DNA of 64,000 bases from the NCBI RefSeq assembly GCF_947493125.1, contig NZ_CANLQB010000003.1, forward strand, positions 470,858 through 534,857, given 5' to 3'. Of the stretch, positions 62,050 to 64,000 are shown piece by piece. The position numbers and the translations under genes were made by a program. The DNA is from an uncultured Roseobacter sp. GTDB taxonomy: Bacteria > Pseudomonadota > Alphaproteobacteria > Rhodobacterales > Rhodobacteraceae. Positions within the stretch are counted from its first letter, which is position 1. Every line of letters starts with the position of its first letter. The notes below the pieces were generated by a model that was given only the letters and a program-made list of their open reading frames with translations, had not been told where the DNA came from and searched no databases.

Positions 62050-63650
62050 TGGCGGTGCTGGAGGCCAAGGGGCTGACTGTGCAACTGCCCCCGAGCGCGG
62101 ACCGCCCCTTTGCGGTGGAAGACATCACGCTCAAAGTCGATGCCGGCGAGATCCTCTGCATCGTAGGCGAAAGCGGCTCGGGCAAATCGGTCACGGCTTT
62201 CTCGGTCATGGGACTGGCGGACAAGCGCGCCCTGACGCCAGTGGCGGGCACGATCAGCCTGGAAGGCGAGGACCTGCTGACCGCCAGCGACGAGCGCCTG
62301 CGCAAACTGCGCGGCGAGAAGATGGCGATGATCTTTCAGGAACCGATGACCGCGCTAAACCCCGTACTGCGGGTGGGTGACCAGATTGGCGAGATGCTGG
62401 AGATACATACGGATCTGTCGACGTCGGCTCGTAAAGTGAAGGTCATCGAGGCCATGCGGGATGTGAACCTGCCGGACCCGGAAAAGATGTACCGCTCCTA
62501 TCCGCACCAACTGTCAGGTGGGCAGCGGCAGCGGATCATGATCGCCATGGCGCTGACGCTGGAGCCGCAGCTGCTGATTGCCGATGAGCCCACAACGGCG
62601 CTGGATGTAACCACTCAGGCGCAGATCCTCAGCCTGGTCAAGGACATCCAGCGTCGCAAGGGCATGGGCGTGATATTCATCACCCATGACTTCGGCGTTG
62701 TGGCCGAGATTGCCGACCGCGTGGCGGTGATGAAACACGGGCGCATCGTCGAACACGGCACGGTGGCGGAGGTGCTGGGCGCGCCGAAAGACCCCTATAC
62801 GCAGCAGCTGATTGCGGCGGTCCCATCAATGACGCCGCCTGAGCGGGCGGAGGCGCAAGGCGCTGTGGCGCTGGAAACACAAGACCTGGTCAAGACCTAC
62901 GGGCAGCAGGGGCTCTTTGGCACGGGCCGCGTGGTCAAGGCGGCGCAGGATGTGGACCTGACTGTTCGACGTGGCGAGACCCTGGGAATCGTCGGCGAAA
63001 GTGGCTCGGGCAAATCGACCGTGGCGCGTTGTGTGATGCGGCTGATTGATCCGACCTCGGGCGCCATTCTGATCGACGGTGAAAACATCGCGTCCTTGCG
63101 CGAAGGCCAGCTGCGCCCGCACCGGCGTGACATTCAGATCGTCTTTCAGGACCCTTACCGCTCCCTCAACCCCCGCCGAACTGTTGGGCAGAGTATTGTC
63201 GAAGGGCCGGTGAACTTTGGGCTCAGCATGGTGGAGGCCAAGTCCCGTGCAGCGGATCTGATGAAGGTTGTGGGGCTCTCGGCGGATGCGTTGGAGCGCT
63301 TTCCGCACCAGTTTTCGGGCGGACAGCGGCAGCGTATCTGCATCGCGCGCGCGCTGGCGATGGAGCCTGCGATCCTGATCGCGGACGAGGCCGTCTCGGC
63401 GCTGGATGTGTCGGTTCAGGCACAGGTGCTGGATCTGCTCGATGATGTGCGCAAGCGTTTCGATCTGGCGATGCTATTCATCACCCACGATTTGCGGGTG
63501 GCGGCGCAGATCTGCGACCGGATCGTGGTGATGAACAAGGGGCAGGTGGTCGAGACCGGTCCGACCGCGAGCGTTTATGCAAACCCGAGCCATTCCTACA
63601 CACAGGCCTTGCTCGCCGCGGCGCCGGGCAAACAAGACCTTTCTGGTTAG
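62049..63650 (+). CDS. Fused two-domain ABC ATPase (DppD-DppF type)
   Basis: 533 residues from the ATG at 62049, two ABC domains in tandem. Walker A sites GESGSGKSV (near 40) and GESGSGKST (near 314), signatures LSGGQRQRI (near 154) and FSGGQRQRI (near 422). Oligopeptide cofactor domains follow each. Both halves look catalytically intact. The in-frame stretch from 61152 overlaps the permease and is not coding. Last gene of the operon. Confidence 0.95.
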   Translation: MAVLEAKGLTVQLPPSADRPFAVEDITLKVDAGEILCIVGESGSGKSVTAFSVMGLADKRALTPVAGTISLEGEDLLTASDERLRKLRGEKMAMIFQEPMTALNPVLRVGDQIGEMLEIHTDLSTSARKVKVIEAMRDVNLPDPEKMYRSYPHQLSGGQRQRIMIAMALTLEPQLLIADEPTTALDVTTQAQILSLVKDIQRRKGMGVIFITHDFGVVAEIADRVAVMKHGRIVEHGTVAEVLGAPKDPYTQQLIAAVPSMTPPERAEAQGAVALETQDLVKTYGQQGLFGTGRVVKAAQDVDLTVRRGETLGIVGESGSGKSTVARCVMRLIDPTSGAILIDGENIASLREGQLRPHRRDIQIVFQDPYRSLNPRRTVGQSIVEGPVNFGLSMVEAKSRAADLMKVVGLSADALERFPHQFSGGQRQRICIARALAMEPAILIADEAVSALDVSVQAQVLDLLDDVRKRFDLAMLFITHDLRVAAQICDRIVVMNKGQVVETGPTASVYANPSHSYTQALLAAAPGKQDLSG

Positions 63651-63861
63651 AACACGTCGTCGGTCGGTCCGTACGTCAGAACGCGTACCCGTAGCGCTGT
63701 GCTTGGGCCAAAGTCAGATGACCTTCAACACACTTGCGCAGTAGAATTTGCTGTCACGGCATGACAATTGGCCATACTACTCGAGCCGCTATTCCAGAAT
63801 TGTCCCTGTCCTTCCCCGCTAAAACTTGGCCACTACATTGGCCGCGAGAGAGGGAATTGGC
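63651..63861. other. Intergenic region leading into an IS element
   Basis: About 211 bases. From about 63775 on, the sequence (TGTCCCTGTCCTTCCCCGC near 63801, then TTGGCC repeats) looks like the left end of an IS3-family element before its orfA. No gene is seen. Confidence 0.4.
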
Positions 63862-64000
63862 ATGGCGAGGAAGCGACACTCAGACGAAGACGTGCTGAAG
63901 CTGCTGCGTGAGATCGAGCTTAAGCCGATGGGGTGGATAGCTCCTGCTCCCCCGGCGTCGCAATGCGCCAAGTGCAGTTGTCTATCACTGCTAGGAAAGG
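63862..64000 (+). pseudogene. IS3-family OrfA transposase, damaged and cut by window edge
   Basis: The first 21 codons read MARKRHSDEDVLKLLREIEL plus K, a standard start of IS3-family OrfA. After 63924 the similarity is lost in this frame, while reading two bases on gives VAMRQVQLSITARK, close to the expected HTH part, so a frameshift is likely. The rest lies outside the window. Confidence 0.65.

Overview
The window looks like a chromosome segment of a marine Roseobacter-clade bacterium (Rhodobacteraceae, Alphaproteobacteria). The evidence is high GC with strong G/C third positions, a GcrA cell-cycle regulator, an opgC-opgG-opgH periplasmic glucan operon, the infA-maf-RNase E/G-yacG order, a KatG/OxyR pair, and many short alphaproteobacterial families such as GFA, DCC, YHS/rhodanese and AsmA. 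Species cannot be told from this window.

Layout. 1-2358 (minus): end of a BMP-type solute-binding protein gene, then rimI, tsaB, a GFA protein and nfu. 2686-6673: uspA, a stand-alone BLUF photoreceptor, a branched-chain aminotransferase, an M48 lipoprotein protease, a DCC thiol protein, a duplicated-repeat small protein and a two-CDGSH iron-sulfur protein. 6849-13455: rimO, an AsmA protein, and a capsule block (kdsA, KpsE-like, KpsT-like). 13696-15122: metal permease with an ArsR regulator and a perfect 26-bp palindrome. 15273-21068: PNPOx-like protein, nitrilase with divergent AraC regulator, zeta-class GST with MarR regulator, UDG-like protein and SseB protein. 21239-23089: YHS protein, rhodanese and esterase. 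23198-27863: glucan operon. 27912-32250: TTC38-like protein, CoA transferase and ThDP enzyme. 32347-45610: gcrA, argD-argF, NUDIX, acetyltransferase, hrpB, meaB, rpmB, cobB, LysR with divergent nitrilase-like hydrolase, and infA-maf-RNase E/G-yacG. 45651-49597: a four-gene operon of Anbu proteasome homologue, transglutaminase, alpha-E and circularly permuted ATP-grasp proteins. 49857-52042: tRNA-Phe followed by an AT-rich foreign island. 52048-55246: katG/oxyR. 55333-63650: M81 peptidase and amidohydrolase, divergent from a four-gene peptide-type ABC importer. 63862-64000: start of a damaged IS3-type transposase gene.

The most interesting region is the island behind tRNA-Phe. It holds an intact reverse transcriptase gene (YVDD catalytic motif, TTG start) that I read as Drt3a of a type 3 defence-associated reverse transcriptase system. 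An overlapping second gene looks like the first ~70 codons of the partner Drt3b, cut short by IS3-family debris and a 31-bp inverted repeat. The system therefore appears broken, or reduced to a single RT. Second is the complete Anbu/ATP-grasp/alpha-E/transglutaminase operon, which predicts a peptide-tagging or peptide-synthesis pathway of unknown product. Third is a 54-base dispersed repeat present twice, both times between convergent genes, with a compensatory base-pair change in one of its two hairpins.
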